From assembly GCA_018857735.1 (NCBI GenBank), contig JABMCL010002342.1, positions 436,001-500,000 of the forward strand: DNA of 64,000 bases, read 5' to 3'. Shown here piece by piece: positions 1-14,013 of the stretch. The position numbers and the translations under genes were made by a program. Under the pieces are notes generated by a model. It was not told where the DNA came from, did no database searches, and saw only the letters and a list, made by a program, of their open reading frames with translations. This DNA comes from Alviniconcha marisindica (taxonomy: Eukaryota; Mollusca; Gastropoda; Provannidae). How positions within the stretch are numbered: the first letter of the stretch is position 1; the number at the start of each line of letters is the position of its first letter.

Positions 1-473
1 AGTGGCAATTTTATGTGATATGCACTGCTTGATGCCAGTGGGATTTTTCATGTTTTTATCAATTAATGACTTTTTACCAGGATCTTTATTTGCTGTTGTT
101 GTAATTTAATGTTTTATGATTGGGGTACTTGGGGTGTGATGAGTGTACTTGGCACCACAAAACATTCCCTGTACAATTGTGTTGACACTTGGCAATAACG
201 TTGTATTGTACGGATGGATGGGCATGGTTGTAACAAACATATCACATTAGCCATGACATTCTATCCAGACACATCAATAAGACGCCGATAACAACAATGC
301 CAACAGCCTGTTTGGGGATAGCCTCTCTTAATTTTGTCCTACCACCCCTAACTAGCCATGGACAAGGTCTATTGATTTTCTGTCGTTATTGTTGCTGCTG
401 CTGCTGATATCCTCATCTCTTCAAACGGACAAACATTGCACTGACAAAAAATATACCCCCCCCCCCCCCTCCG

Positions 474-958
474 AGAAGCCAGGATTAAACTTGGGCTTTA
501 CTGTCCTGCATCCCTGTGCCTTTAATACCAAACATGTAGAGAGACGCCAGGATTAACCTGGGCTTTACTGTCCTGCATCCCTGTGCCTTTAATACCAAAC
601 AAGTAGAGAGAAGCCAGGATTAAACTTAGGAAAAGTACTAAAGAACCTAACTGTACTCTTGTCTGAGTTATCACCAAAATGAAAAATGAAAGACTGAAAA
701 AAAAACTGAGAGGAGTTCCTGTTTTATTAACCAATATATATTTATGGCAGCCAAAAGCACTGAAGCACCTGACTGTACTCGTCTCCAAGTTTTTACTAAG
801 CTGTGGCCTAATAAAGACCAAAAAACAAAGCAAACGAAAACCTGAGATAGTTCCTGTTTTATTAACCGATATATTGGGTAGACAGAAGCACGCAAAAGCC
901 TGATTGTACTCTTGTCCGGGTTTTCACAAAGCTGAGATGGCAAAACTGTGGCCTAACA

Positions 959-1040
<82 letters not shown>

Positions 1041-1165
1041 TGCACATGCACACACACACACAAAAACAACACGCGTATGCACACACACAAACTGAAACAA
1101 AACCTGAGATAGTTCCTGTTTTATTAACCGAAATACTTGGCCAACAAAACCACAGAAGAACCTAC
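474..1165. repeat. Nested direct repeats
   Basis: A unit of about 66 bases (AGCCAGGATTAAACTTGGGC...) occurs twice and starts a third time at 474-627. A second unit of about 140 bases, marked by AGTTCCTGTTTTATTAACC, follows at about 702, 853 and 1112. The last two are split by a CA tract. Confidence 0.75.
957..1088. repeat. (CA)n microsatellite
   Basis: About 80 bases of pure CA are followed by an imperfect CA tract with ACGC and ATGC interruptions. Confidence 0.97.
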
Positions 1166-1419
1166 CATGTTGCTGTTTTTGTTCCCACCCAGCATTAAGA
1201 CTGGACTCACCACCACCCGCTAGCAGAGTCAGGTTCTGCATGCGAGCCTACTCCCCTGCATGCACTGTACATATCTATGTTTATAAATTATATGTTAAAA
1301 GAAAAAAAAGGTCATGCAGTGAAACCTGACATCAGTGCCCTCTCTCCCTGTTTCTGTTTTGAGATTTGGGGCCAGCTGACCTCAGACGTTTTATTTTGCC
1401 AGGATGCAACATTCACCTC

Positions 1420-1676
1420 CTTCAGGGTGAATTCACTATCACCGCCAGGACCAAATATTCACCTCCTTTAGGTGAATGCACTATCAGTATCACTGCCAGG
1501 ACCCAACATTCACCATCTTCAGGTGAACTCACCATCACTGCCAGTGCCAGACCCAACATTCACCATCTTCAGGTGAATTCACTATCACTACCAGGACCCA
1601 ACATTCACCATCTTCAGGTGAATTCACTATCACTGCCAGGACCCAATATTCACCATCTTCAGGTGAATTCAATATC
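1420..1676. repeat. Minisatellite, about 45-base unit, 6 copies
   Basis: The unit contains CAACATTCACCATCTTCAGG and TGAATTCACTATCAC. Copies differ by small indels. The long plus-strand frame across it is a repeat translation. Confidence 0.88.
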
Positions 1677-2224
1677 ACAGTATCAGTACCACATCACATC
1701 ATTTGTACAGCTCTCTAGACACATCCCCTTCAGGTATGCTGACCTCTCTGTATTGATTTCTTTCTCTTTTTTTTTTTTTTGGGGGGGGGGGGGGGGGAGG
1801 GGATATAAAAGTGCTCTGAAAGAAAGTGCACAATAGATGACCTGACAGCTCACCGAATGAAAGCATGAAACAAATTCCTAAACAACTCTGATTAAAAAAA
1901 CACTCCCCACTCCAGCTGCTGTATTATACTAAGACCCTTCCGTCTACCCAGTGTCTAATGGAAAAGATGATCACGACCCTGAGAGGTGCCACTGTGCCAA
2001 CGCCATTTGCAACGGCACCAGTGCAGCCAAGACTCTGGCTGCCACTCAACCCTTCCACAGGAATAGTAATCCATTTCATTCCTGCCTGGGGGACATGTTG
2101 CCTTAATTCTGCAAAACCATTAACATACATATCTCTCTTTCTGGTCTGCTATCAAAACAAGGCGCCGGCACGCAGCTGCACAGTTTCTGGTGGGTGTAAT
2201 AGGGTCAGAGGAGCTGAGTGTTTA

Positions 2225-2700
2225 AATCAGATGGTCAGGCCATGTCACTGTCGCTTCGCGGCCACAATGCTTCACTGCAGTGTAAATTAACACAAACAAC
2301 AATAGGATGGTCTGGCCACACCCGTCACAGTTGCTTCACAACCACAGTGTTTCACTGCAGTGTAAATGAACACAAACAACAATCAGATGGTCTGGCCACA
2401 CGTGTCACAGTTGCTTCACAAACACAGTGTTTCACTGCAGTGTAAATGAACACAAACAACAATCAGATGGTCTGGCCATGTCATAGTCACTTTATGGCCA
2501 CAGTGCTTCACTGCAGTGTAAAATTAGCACAAACAACAATCAGATGGTCTGGCCATGTTACAGACATTTCACAGCCACAGTGCTTCACTGCAGTATAAAT
2601 CAACACAAACAACTATCAGATGGTTTGGCCACACATGTCACAGTTGCTTCATGGCCACAGAATTTCACTGCAGTGTAAATTAACACAAACAACTACTAGT
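2225..2700. repeat. Minisatellite, about 78-base unit, 6 copies
   Basis: Each copy has ATCAGATGGTCTGGCCA, CACAGTTGCTTCA and TTTCACTGCAGTGTAAAT. Sequence divergence is about one change per ten bases. Confidence 0.9.
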
Positions 2701-2856
2701 ATACTGTTATTCGCACAAGTTTAACCTATTCCCTGCCCCCAGGATGTCACAGGACATCTTTGGCAGAGTACTTCCCAGGAGCTCATAGGAATGTGTGTGT
2801 GTGTGTGTGTGTGTTGTGTGTGTGTGTGTGTGTGTGCACGTGTGTGCATATGTGTA

Positions 2857-2925
2857 AGTAAGTAAGTTGGTTTTACGCCCAGTCAACCGGTACGGTTATA
2901 TCAGGGCGATTGCATATGTGTGTTG
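2857..2925 (+). repeat. Short interspersed repeat (GGTTTTACGCC family)
   Basis: AAGTTGGTTTTACGCCCAG, then GGTTATATCAGGGCGAT. Related copies are at 49105-49165 and, inverted, at 22606-22715. It looks like a SINE 3' end. Confidence 0.65.
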
Positions 2926-4640
2926 TATTAATACTATTATTATAAGTATATAACTGTATATCATTTTTAGGGCAGGTATGAGTGAGTTTTTTTGTGTTAG
3001 TTTGGTATGTTGTTGTATAATAATAGTTTTGTATTATTATGTTATAGCACTGAAAAAATTGTATTACATGCAGTGCTTATGATGTATAATTTATATATAT
3101 GGATTTACACCATACAAATAACAGTTTGACTGACTGACTGACTTCCTGTTTGAATTCTGATTTGGGTAATCTCCATGGAGGAAGTCAGAAATTTCTGGGT
3201 CATTTTAAATCCATTTCGGGTCACAAATATCACCAGTACACAGATTCGCCCTTTTTGAGCCTGGATAATGGAGTAAGTTAGAATATAGCTTTACGTGATT
3301 CACCTTAATTATGCCTAGTTTTTGATTTTTCATTTCATTCAGCTTCATTTTTGACACTCCACTTCTACCACAAGTGACACAGTCATGTAACATGAACCAG
3401 TCAATGGGACTTTCACTTGCAATTTAATGACTTGCATTATAACATATATATATATCTTTGAGCTTGACTGCACATTAGGTATCAAGGATTGATAATCAAC
3501 CTACATCCAGCTCCAATGCCATATATATATATACATGCCCATCAGTCAGAACATTCTTTTGGGCAAATTACACCCACAATATGTAACATGCACCTATGGC
3601 CAACATACTTCATTAGAGTCATCTCAAACAATGAGCTAACCAATCTCCAGTTGGGATTTTTTTAATTTTCTAAAAATATATTTTCTGAAGCTGAAGAGAA
3701 GCTACATACATTGAAGCACCAGCCCTGACTCCTGTAAGAGCTCAAATTGCTACTTAATCCCTCAGGGTACTTCCCTTTTAGCCAAAAAACAAACAAAATG
3801 AGAGAAGGTACCAGGGTTCAATGGACTGTACTGAAGTGGACGCAAATCACTCGTCTCTATTGCAAGGCCTTTCTAATTTCTGCCTTTTTAGTCCATCACT
3901 GAGTTACTTATTTCTTGGATTTTAACATCCCTGTCAACCACACTGGGTCACCTCATGATGAACTGCACATTAAAAAATTATTTTACACCAGTTCAAAACA
4001 CAACTTCACAAGTCACTAAATCTCAAGTCAAAAGCTGGATCACAGATATGGACACAACGCAGCTAACTGCAAACATGAAAAAGTCTAAAACAGCCAATAA
4101 CAAGCAGATGTACGTATCAGTATTACATCTGGAGACCCATTCCATGCTTTAAAGGGAGAACATTTGCCAGCTTTGGGCTCTCAACAGAGAGGGCCTTAGT
4201 TCCTGCATCTGCAGCACCCCACTGTGAGGAGTTCATTACTGAACATTATGTTTTCCCAGTATTTGTCAACCATAATGTGACAGGCAACGTGAACAGTGAT
4301 TCGGATTTCTACTGTCTGTCATTTGATGAACCGTGATTTGGATTTCTACACTCTGTCATTTGATGACTGGGATTTAGCCTATGAGCATGACCCTCATGGT
4401 TGGCTGGGCATCGAAAACGTCAAGAATCAATTGTCACTGTTGCTTTCAAGGGACCGTGCCTTAACGTCTGTCCAACACACAGAGAACATTTATCCAAATT
4501 CTGTGAACGGATCTAGCATTTGGGGACAAGACAGCTTAAAATCACTTCTGCATACATCAGTCTTATATATATATATCATGAAATCTCAAGGGCATGGAAG
4601 AGGCTGAAGTACTTTAAAGACCATTTTTCAAACATATCAA
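2926..4640. other. Non-coding stretch, no gene seen
   Basis: AT-rich DNA on the 3' side of RP2 exon 5, presumably an RP2 intron. It has short TA runs and one GACTGACTGACTGACT tract. I found no RP2 exon here on the minus strand. Confidence 0.5.
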
Positions 4641-4654
4641 AATAGTAGGGTTTG

Positions 4655-5010
4655 GAAGCTTTCAGTTTCCCACTCTCAAAGACAGGCTTTCCCACTCTCA
4701 AAGGCTGGCCTTCCCACTCTCAAGACAGGCTTTCCCACTCTCAAAGGCTGGCTTTCCCACTCTCAAGACAGGCTTTCCCACTCTCAAAGGCTGGCTTTCC
4801 CACTCTCAAGACAGGCTTTCCCACTCTCAAAGGCTGGCTTTCCCACTCTCAAAGGCTGGCTTTTCCATTCTCAAAGGCTGGCTTTCCCACTCTCAAAGGC
4901 TGGCCTTCCCACTCTCAGTCTCAAAGACAGGCCTTCCCACTCTCAAGATAAGCTTTCCCACTCTCATACAACAGGGCTCTCAAAGAGTGGCTTTCCCACA
5001 CTCAAAGACA
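4655..5010. repeat. Minisatellite, 18-20-base unit, about 18 copies
   Basis: The unit is GGCTTTCCCACTCTCAAA, alternating with an AGACA-containing variant. The alternation gives a higher-order period of about 37 bases. The plus-strand frame is a repeat translation. Confidence 0.93.
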
Positions 5011-5299
5011 GGATTTCTCACTCATAAAAACAACAACAGGAGCTCTATTTCAGACAACTGCCTAAACAGTACCATGCCTGCTGGAGTTAAGTCCAACGTT
5101 CAACAGTCATTAACACTGGACAATGACACCTTTGATAGTGATCCGTACGCCAATGGAACCCCATTATTATGAAAGTTCATGTTGTCAGGAGGCCAACCCT
5201 CTCTTAATTTTATACTGAGACCAGCTTTTTCTCTGAAACCTCTCCTTTCACATTTCCATCTAATGAACCCCGTCCCTGAAACCACTTTTGCTCAATATT

Positions 5300-5660
5300 T
5301 AGGGTGGTCTTCAGGCATTTGGGGATGGTCTCAAAAGAGGGGATTTAAAAGCAGTCTTAAAGGATTTTAGGGTGGTCTTAAAAGGGATTTTAGGGTGGTC
5401 TTAATCAAAACAATTCAAGGTAGCCTTAAAAGGAGGCCTTAAAAGACAGATTTTTTCTTTTTTTTCCTTTTTTTGTCTAGAAAGATGGGGTGGGGGTTGT
5501 TTTGTTTTATGGTGGCCTTAAAAGACAGGATCTAAGGTGGTCTTAAAATGTGGAGTTTGTAGTCTTAAATGAGGCAATTTTTGTCATCTAAAAGAAGGGA
5601 TTTTAGGGTGGTTTAAAAGAAGGGATTTTAGGGTGACCTTAAAAAGGGAGATCCACTGGA
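5300..5660. repeat. Degenerate short repeat (AGGGTGGTCTTAAAA)
   Basis: At least ten scattered copies of a GGTGGTCTTAAAAG-like word occur at uneven spacing, with a T-rich interruption at 5450-5480. It appears to be a decayed minisatellite. Confidence 0.6.
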
Positions 5661-5860
5661 CACACAAACAAAACAGAAGGAAATAAGCTTCTGCTGTACA
5701 AACCGACTTCTTGTGACGCTGAACTCAGCGGCCAACAAAGAATGTCAGTAAATGATGTTGCGGCAGACACCGAAGCAACAGAAACAGCACGGCACACAGG
5801 AAAGCCTCTTTCTACAGCTAGATACGATACAGAACGTCAGAATGCAAAAGCCTCCCTCAC

Positions 5861-6068
5861 CTCTGGCAGGAATGAGAAGTTGGCGGCCTCTTCTGGCACT
5901 GGTGTGAAGTCATGAATATTACTCCAGTTGTTGTTGAATATGCTCAAGCCCGAGGCCTTGAACTGTGCTGTAAAAGACACATATTATCGCAAATCAAAAG
6001 CCAAAAATATTTATCATGCATGCATGCACATACAAAAAGACACACACATACATGTGTATGCATGCAGC

Positions 6069-6129
<61 letters not shown>

Positions 6130-7357
6130 GCTGACACACATAAACATGCACTTATACGTGTGGGTAAAAGATGCTTAAACAAAGCATAATATTGCAAATA
6201 TATGCCCAAAGTAATTGCAACATACACATACACAAGCATACATACATGTACGTATCAATGTGCATAGCAAAGATAATAATAAAAAATCCAGAGCCATTAT
6301 TTTACTGCATAGTTTATGAAAAATAAGATGAAGAAATTTGTCCTCCTAAATATTTCTTGTGATCACTGCTCTCTCTTCTTTCTTATTTATGCTAAACAAT
6401 AGAAAAGCTGCATCATGGTTCAGCTACCTAAGCTGATAAATCCTGCATGTGCAATCCTATTCCTACGTAATAAAAAATCAACTGCTACTTGTATGATGGA
6501 GTTGCTGATCTAACTCACCTTGATGATGTGACCTTGGTGGAGTTCATCTACTCTGTATTTACTTCCATGGCAAGTTAATGAGCTACATGACCTTGAAGAT
6601 GTGACCTTGGAGGAGTATATATATCTACCTTGTATTTACTTGGATAGTGAGTTAACAATCATACATGACCTTGAAGGATGTAACATTGTACATTATCTAC
6701 CCTGTATTTACTTGTATGGTGATTTAATGATCTACATGACCTTGAAGATGTGACCTTGGCAGCGTTTATCTTATCTACCTTGTATTTACTTGTAAATCAT
6801 CTACATGACCTTGAGCTAATCATCTACATGACCTTGAGGATGTGACCTTGGAAGAGTATATCGACCTTGTATTCGTATGTATGGCGACTTAATAATCTAC
6901 ATGACCTAGAGAATGTTCGGAGGAGTTTATCCACCTTGTATTTATTTATAATAGTAGTTTGTTGACCTACCTCATCCTGAGGACGTGACCTTGGTGGAAT
7001 TCATCTGTTGCGTATTTACTTGCATGGTGAGCTAACGTTATCACCTCAAGGACGTGACCTTGGAGGAGTTTCTCTACTGTACATGCTTGTAAGATTACAG
7101 ACACAGAGCTTCGGTAAACCCTGAGTGTTCTCTTAGTGACAAATCCAGACAGAGGAAGGGGTTCTTAAAACAAGTAAAGTATGTATCAGTGATCTCAGAA
7201 TTCAGCTGACTCTGGTATCTAACAAGTGCTCTGAGGCAATGTCTACAATCAGCAACATCAGTTCCGAATCCCAAAACGTTCTACACACACACTCGCATTT
7301 GCATGCATACACGCACATACATGCACACACACACACACACACACACACACACCATGT

Positions 7358-7418
<61 letters not shown>

Positions 7419-7458
7419 CACACACACACACAAACACACACATGCACACACACACATG

Positions 7459-7516
<58 letters not shown>

Positions 7517-7615
7517 TAATAATAACAATGTACTCTTTTATGTGCTATTCTCCAAATTGGAGCACATAGCCCATCACAAAGCAAAGAACAAACACAGTCA
7601 AAATAAACTTCCATG

Positions 7616-7685
<70 letters not shown>

Positions 7686-10600
7686 CAATGGGATAGCTTG
7701 AAGAGGTATATAAACATGCAGAAGGGGAACTAGTCAGGCTAAATGTGGACACTGAACCTTGTTCCAGCAGAAAAGAATCAAGGCAGCAGAGGCAGACAGC
7801 ATACACACTCCACACTAAGAGCTTTACCTTCAAGCTCAGGGTAGAAGTACTTGAAGCAGGCAAACTTCATTTTGGAAGAGGACTCTATGATGGGCTGGCT
7901 CTCGCACAAAAAGAAGGCATCAATGAGACGGCAGTCGCGCGTGCGGAACTGCTGGCATGCTAGTACGAAGCGACACTGCTGGCAGTCGCGGATAAAAAGG
8001 CTGCACACACCAAACAGCACAGGCTTTAACAGTGATCCCACACGGCATCCGATGCCCACAATGAGGCACTGGAGTCACTGCACATAAAATAATAATAAAA
8101 TGATAATCCTCACTGACACACAGCCGTTTACTGATTCTGTGTCCTGTTTGTTTCTTTTGTGCAATCATTTTCAGGGCATTTTGGGTCTCGTATTCCACAC
8201 AAAAATCAGGGCATTAGAATTTATCCCCAGCATCAGCAGCAGCATCACCACCACCACCACATTCATACCATCACGATTAAAGTTATTTCTGACTTCATTT
8301 AAAAGGCTGTTGGTATCGTGCAAAAGCAGCAAATACAGGTTTACTGGCTTCTTCTAAAGTAAAATGCACAAGGTGAGCAGATGCACAGGATACTTGCATG
8401 TGCACATACCCAAGACAGCATGAATTAAACACACAAGGTGAGCAGATACACAGTATACTTGTATACATGCATACATACACAAGACAGCATAAATTAAGTG
8501 TTCTTCCCCTCCCCAAAACTTTTTTGTGCTCACTGCCTCCATCAGTAAATGTAAAGCACACAAAAATCACATCCAGCTATTTCCCCAGTTTACTTTCATT
8601 TCACTCAGCTTGCCCCCCTGTCATTAACCCCTTTGCTTCCCGTATGACATCATTATCATACGACGTTCATGGCAAAGTGTTTCCCAGCTGCTAGAAAAAT
8701 GTCCCTCAATGTCCTGCTCAAGTTCTGACAGTTCACACAAGCTCAGGAGAGGCAAAAGTTCTAGAAAAATTCCCTTGATGTCCTGCTCGAGGTCTGAATG
8801 TTCATTAGTTTTGCCTCAGGAGAGGCAAAAGTTTTAGAAAAATTAACATTTCCGGTGCCCTTAACCTGTCTGCAAGACTCTTCTGTGAAGGAGCACACAT
8901 TCTTCAGCAGGGAAAGGGTTACACCTAAAGCACGTTTTGTTTTAAATGTATGTGTGCGATACTGTTTATTCTACAGCACACTTCCCTAAGTAATATATTC
9001 TATATTCTATTTCAATAATGCGTGCAACATTTGTACGTTAGTGTGTGTCTTATTCAAGTAGATTTTATTCTGTTGTTTGTTATTCATGTGTGGCACCCTT
9101 GTTATCCTTTGAATGGAATAATGAAGTGCTCGACTTGACATGAATATAATACCTGTATGCTTTACTGTAATTTCCCGCAGCAGGATGAACAAAGTGTTCT
9201 GTATTTTCAGTAGGGAAGCCGATTAAAGCAGTGGAAAGCAGCTACAGCTACCAAAGAGGTCGAGAGACTCACCTCTGTTTCACCGGGCCAATAAAAAAGC
9301 TGCAGTTGGTGCAGTCATCAACGGTTATCGTCGCACAGTAGTCAAATATGTAGATATTGCAATCCTGCAACAGAGAAAGGCAAACATAGAGCACAATGAC
9401 ATTAAATGTTGGGATATGCAATATATATATTATAGATATATCACCATAATTTGGCTGTCACTTTTCATCCTTCTGATCATTTCACTGACACATGGTGTAT
9501 GAAAAAGTGTGGACGGGGGGTGGGGGGTGGTGGGAGGTCAGATGATCCTGTCATTCATGATCTGACCAACTGATTCTGCAATTCAATCAAGAATAGCAAA
9601 TAAAAGCCAATTTCAATTCGCTTGCCTGAGTATTCCAGATTAGCCACTGTCTTTGTCACACACTGTGAGATACCCCTGAACACTATGTGCAAAAGATCTA
9701 CCAGCCTTTGCAATTTACAGCAGCGCTTATGGAGTCCAAACAGCAAAATATGTTCCCCAAGACCAAGCACCTCCATCAAGATCATCTTCTGACCCACCTG
9801 GCACACAGCCACCCGTGACCACTCTGCACAATGAGCTGTGACCATGCTGCCACCCAATTCTGTCAACTCGAATACTTCTTCTTCCGTATGGTGTCCAACT
9901 TCAACATTCTGAAGATTCTGACACTTTTAGTGCATGCTAAGCTATTTTGGTGTTTCTGTAATCCACTGAACTCTGACATGGACTACAGGATCTCTAATGT
10001 ATGTGTGTATGTGGTCTTTTTGCATGTGTATACACACAGGGGGACTTGATTTATAGTCTCACTCAAAAGACTTTTGTCGAGTCTGCACAGAATTTGACTG
10101 GAGAAATCTCAGGGCAGGCAGAAAGCCTAGCATGTAACAGTCACATACACACACATGACACACACGCACACACACACACATACATACACACACATGACAC
10201 ACATGCACACACACACACATACATACACACACATACTCTCTCTCTCTCTCTCTGTTTTCTTTAATGTTCAGAACGGACCATCAAAAAAACAGCTGGTACA
10301 TCTGACCAATTCGTGATTTTGTTTCCAGTATATCCTGATCTTAACCAGTGAAATTCCAGAAATTACTGGTAACACAAAACCTGCCACAGTTCTGTGTCGA
10401 CGGCACTGACTGACCTGGCAAGCTTCAGACTGACCTGACAATTCTGTATGACTAGCTGTTGACCGTTGACAGTGCCAGGCATTCGTCCCACAGTCTCTCC
10501 CTTCAGATCCTGGATGATGTAGTCCTGCACCTTGGAGCGGTCTCGCACATCCCTGAAAATACAAGGGATCCCAGTGCTATCATAATAATGACAATGCTGA

Positions 10601-11378
10601 TGACGATGTTTGTATGCCAAACATTTCCACATGCACAGCACATAAAAAATTGTTTTTTTAAAACAGGAAAGGACAGTTGGCATGGAACGGGAAAGTGGAT
10701 TAAAAAAACAACAACACTTTTTTAACGCTTTCAAAAATGGTGCTGCCTTCAACCCAGCCTTGATGGACTCAAAAGAACCAACTCTGAAGGACCCAAAAGA
10801 AGAATCAACTCTGAAGGACTTGGAAGAAGAATCAAGTCTGAAAGATTCTGATTCAGGAGAATAATCAACTCTGAAGGACTTGGAAGAAGAATGACCTACT
10901 CTGAAGTACTTGGAATCCTTGGAAGGAAAAGGCACCAAAGTGTTTGTTTAGTGTGTGTATTTTTGTTTTGACCAGCAGTCAAGGATTTGGCCACTAGTGT
11001 TGCATGTTTTAATGCATGCTGGGTTCTTTTAATAATAATAATGATAATAATAAGGAAGGAAAAGGTACCAAAGTGTTTGTTTAGTGTGTGTATTTTTGTA
11101 TTTTTGTTTTGACCAGCAGTCAAGGACTTGACCATTATTGTTGCATGTTTTAATGCATGCTGGGTTCTTTTAATAATAATAATAATAATGACATATTTAT
11201 AAAGCACAGACTTTTAGCATAAAAACAGAGCTTGGCATGCTGCACAAAATGCAAATATAAACTACATTCACACTGACACACTGGCAGGCGAAAAATAAAG
11301 CAATAACTACAAGCAATTCAAATCAACACGCAAGGCCAACATTACACACACACATACACAAAAAGCGAACCCACGCAT

Positions 11379-11452
<74 letters not shown>

Positions 11453-13914
11453 CACAGCATATCAGTCAACTGAAATAATTTAAAAACAATAGAGAAAGGG
11501 CGGAAGAGAGGAGAGGGAGAGAGAGAATTTGCCAGCAGTATTAGGTTTTAAATAGATGGATCTTCACAGCACTTTTCAAATGCAATGGTTGACTGAATTC
11601 TGGCGTGTCCATAGGTGACCCAACTGTGACATAGAATAGACAGGGAATTCTACTTTCCTCAGCTGGACTGTCCACCTGAACTACTGAACCATGTCAGATT
11701 CTAAGATAGCATGGGCTCAAGAGCAAGTAGGTGGGGGCCAGTGTGGATGTGTATGAAGGGAAGTCAAGCAAGAACTTGAGAAGTCAAGCAAGAACTTGAG
11801 CAGTCAAGCAAGACCTTGGGCAGTCAAGCAAGACCCTGAAGGCAGCACACCCCTTTTCCCCGTCCATGCGTGCAGTATTTTCACACTGATGATGTTGTTG
11901 TGTTTGTGCGACACCTTTCAAGCGCCAATTAACTCTCCTGCGTGTTGATTCTGATGATTAAGTCTGTGAACAAGTGTGACAAATGGCAGTGAAGCCAACA
12001 AAGAAATACTGTGGTGTGTGTATACTACACATTGTTAGCTGTCATAATCATATGTATTATGATTGTGAAACTTAGAAAATGTTGGAGAATGTTGTAGAGC
12101 GCAGTGAGTTTGTGTACACCAGAGAATAGCGCTATACAAAAGTTATTTATTATCTATTATTATTTTTAGTTTGGGTAAAAGTCAATGCCTAAATAAAACA
12201 CCTTGGGACAGTTGAAGCTGTTGTGAGCTGGTCTGGTCTAGTGGTAAGGCAGCGGTAAGGGGATGAAGTGGGTTCAAATCATCACTTTAGCTCTTCTTTC
12301 GATTCAAAAGTTGTGGTTTATGGACTCGTTCTTATGACTCTGCCCCTCACAATTAATGAAACATTAGAATGGCTCTCATCACCAGCAATCTAATGCATAA
12401 GTCATTCTGGTGGTGACAGCTTAATGTTAGGTACAGTCCTCCCCCACCCCCACAAACAGAAACTGAATTATTTATTTTTTAAAGAAAAACCCCCCCCCCC
12501 CCCTTTTTCTTTAAAAAAAAAAATCAGTTTCTGTGAGGACACAGAAATTTCTCACTTGATTTCTGGTTCCATTTGTTTAAAAACAAAAACAAAAGGTTTA
12601 AAGTTGCCAAAACACATCTGTGAGTGGAGCCATTTTGTGCCCAGTGGTCTGTATCACTAAGAGTGAAGTTATGAATAAGGTCAGAATAAATTAAGAATAA
12701 GGCCAGAATAAGTTAAAAATAAGAGCCAGAATAATTGAAGAATAAGTTCAGAATAAAGGCCAAAGTAAGTTCAGAACAGAATAAGGCCAGCACATGTGGC
12801 AAAAGACGAGTCAATCTTTTTCTGCTTGTCATTGATAAAGAGCAAAACCAACATGGCAGTGCCCCATGGAACTCAAATTCAAAGCTATCAAAGCACTTCT
12901 TTTGTATAAATATTGACAGAACAACCAAACAAAGCCTGCAAGTGGCATTATATAAATTTGCACATCTTCTATGTTTTCAGACTGGCTTGCGTCTTCACTT
13001 CAGTTCCTGTTTAAGGTTGGTGGAAGACGTAACTACAGTACATGAGTTAGAGTCACTGCCTGCGAGCACAAGTCAGTTTGTAATTGGTTTTTATCATCCT
13101 GTCAACCACACAGGGTCACCTCAGGACCATCAAACTCTGTAAATTATGCATATTTCAAAACTCTTCTCTTATATATATCTATATATATAGTGCACACCCT
13201 TTCTCAAGTCAAAATCTGCAAAATCCATCCATATGCAATGTTTGAAACGAACATAAATACACAAACAGCAAACACAATTTTCTACAGTTAATACAGCTAG
13301 GACATGCTGGCATCACTGACCATTTTGTCTGACTTACTGATACCAGATTAAAGAAAAGGAATGGACAGAAACAATTAATTTAATTTAAAAACAATTGTAT
13401 GCATTATGGCAAATACCAAAGCTATATATATATATATATATGGCAGAAAACTGAACATACCACCTACCATTAGTAGTAAATAGTACCAACTATTATCTCC
13501 TACATCAGTACATGCTCAACAAGAACCATACAAAAAAAGCCCATTGATTAACAAAACAACAACAACAAAAATCTTGGAAACTTTTCTGGGGGGAAAGTCA
13601 GGGTAATGGACTATGACAGTATGAGTAGAAAAATGACAAGGCAGAAAGAGCAACCGGACTAGGTAGAAGAACAAGAAAGGACACAGGAAAGCAGAAAATC
13701 CAACAATACAAATGCAAGACTGGTGGTTTCACACCTTCTGTTGCTTTGGACCCCACATTTGGAATTCACTCCCACAAGACCTTAGACGCTGCTCAACCCT
13801 TTCATTTTTCGAAGCCAAATTGAAAACCTTCCTCTTCTCACAGTATTTTCATCCCAGCTAATATCAGTACCCAGTTTCTGCTGCAGCCGTGTGTGTGGGG
13901 GTGTGTGGGGGTGT

Positions 13915-14013
<99 letters not shown>

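Noticed and set aside
957..1095. Long open frames of His-Thr or Cys-Val repeats
   Set aside because: They are translations of CA/TG microsatellites. The same applies at 7.3, 13.9, 29.4, 37.4, 42.0, 50.0, 51.1, 55.3, 57.0, 60.5 and 61.8 kb.
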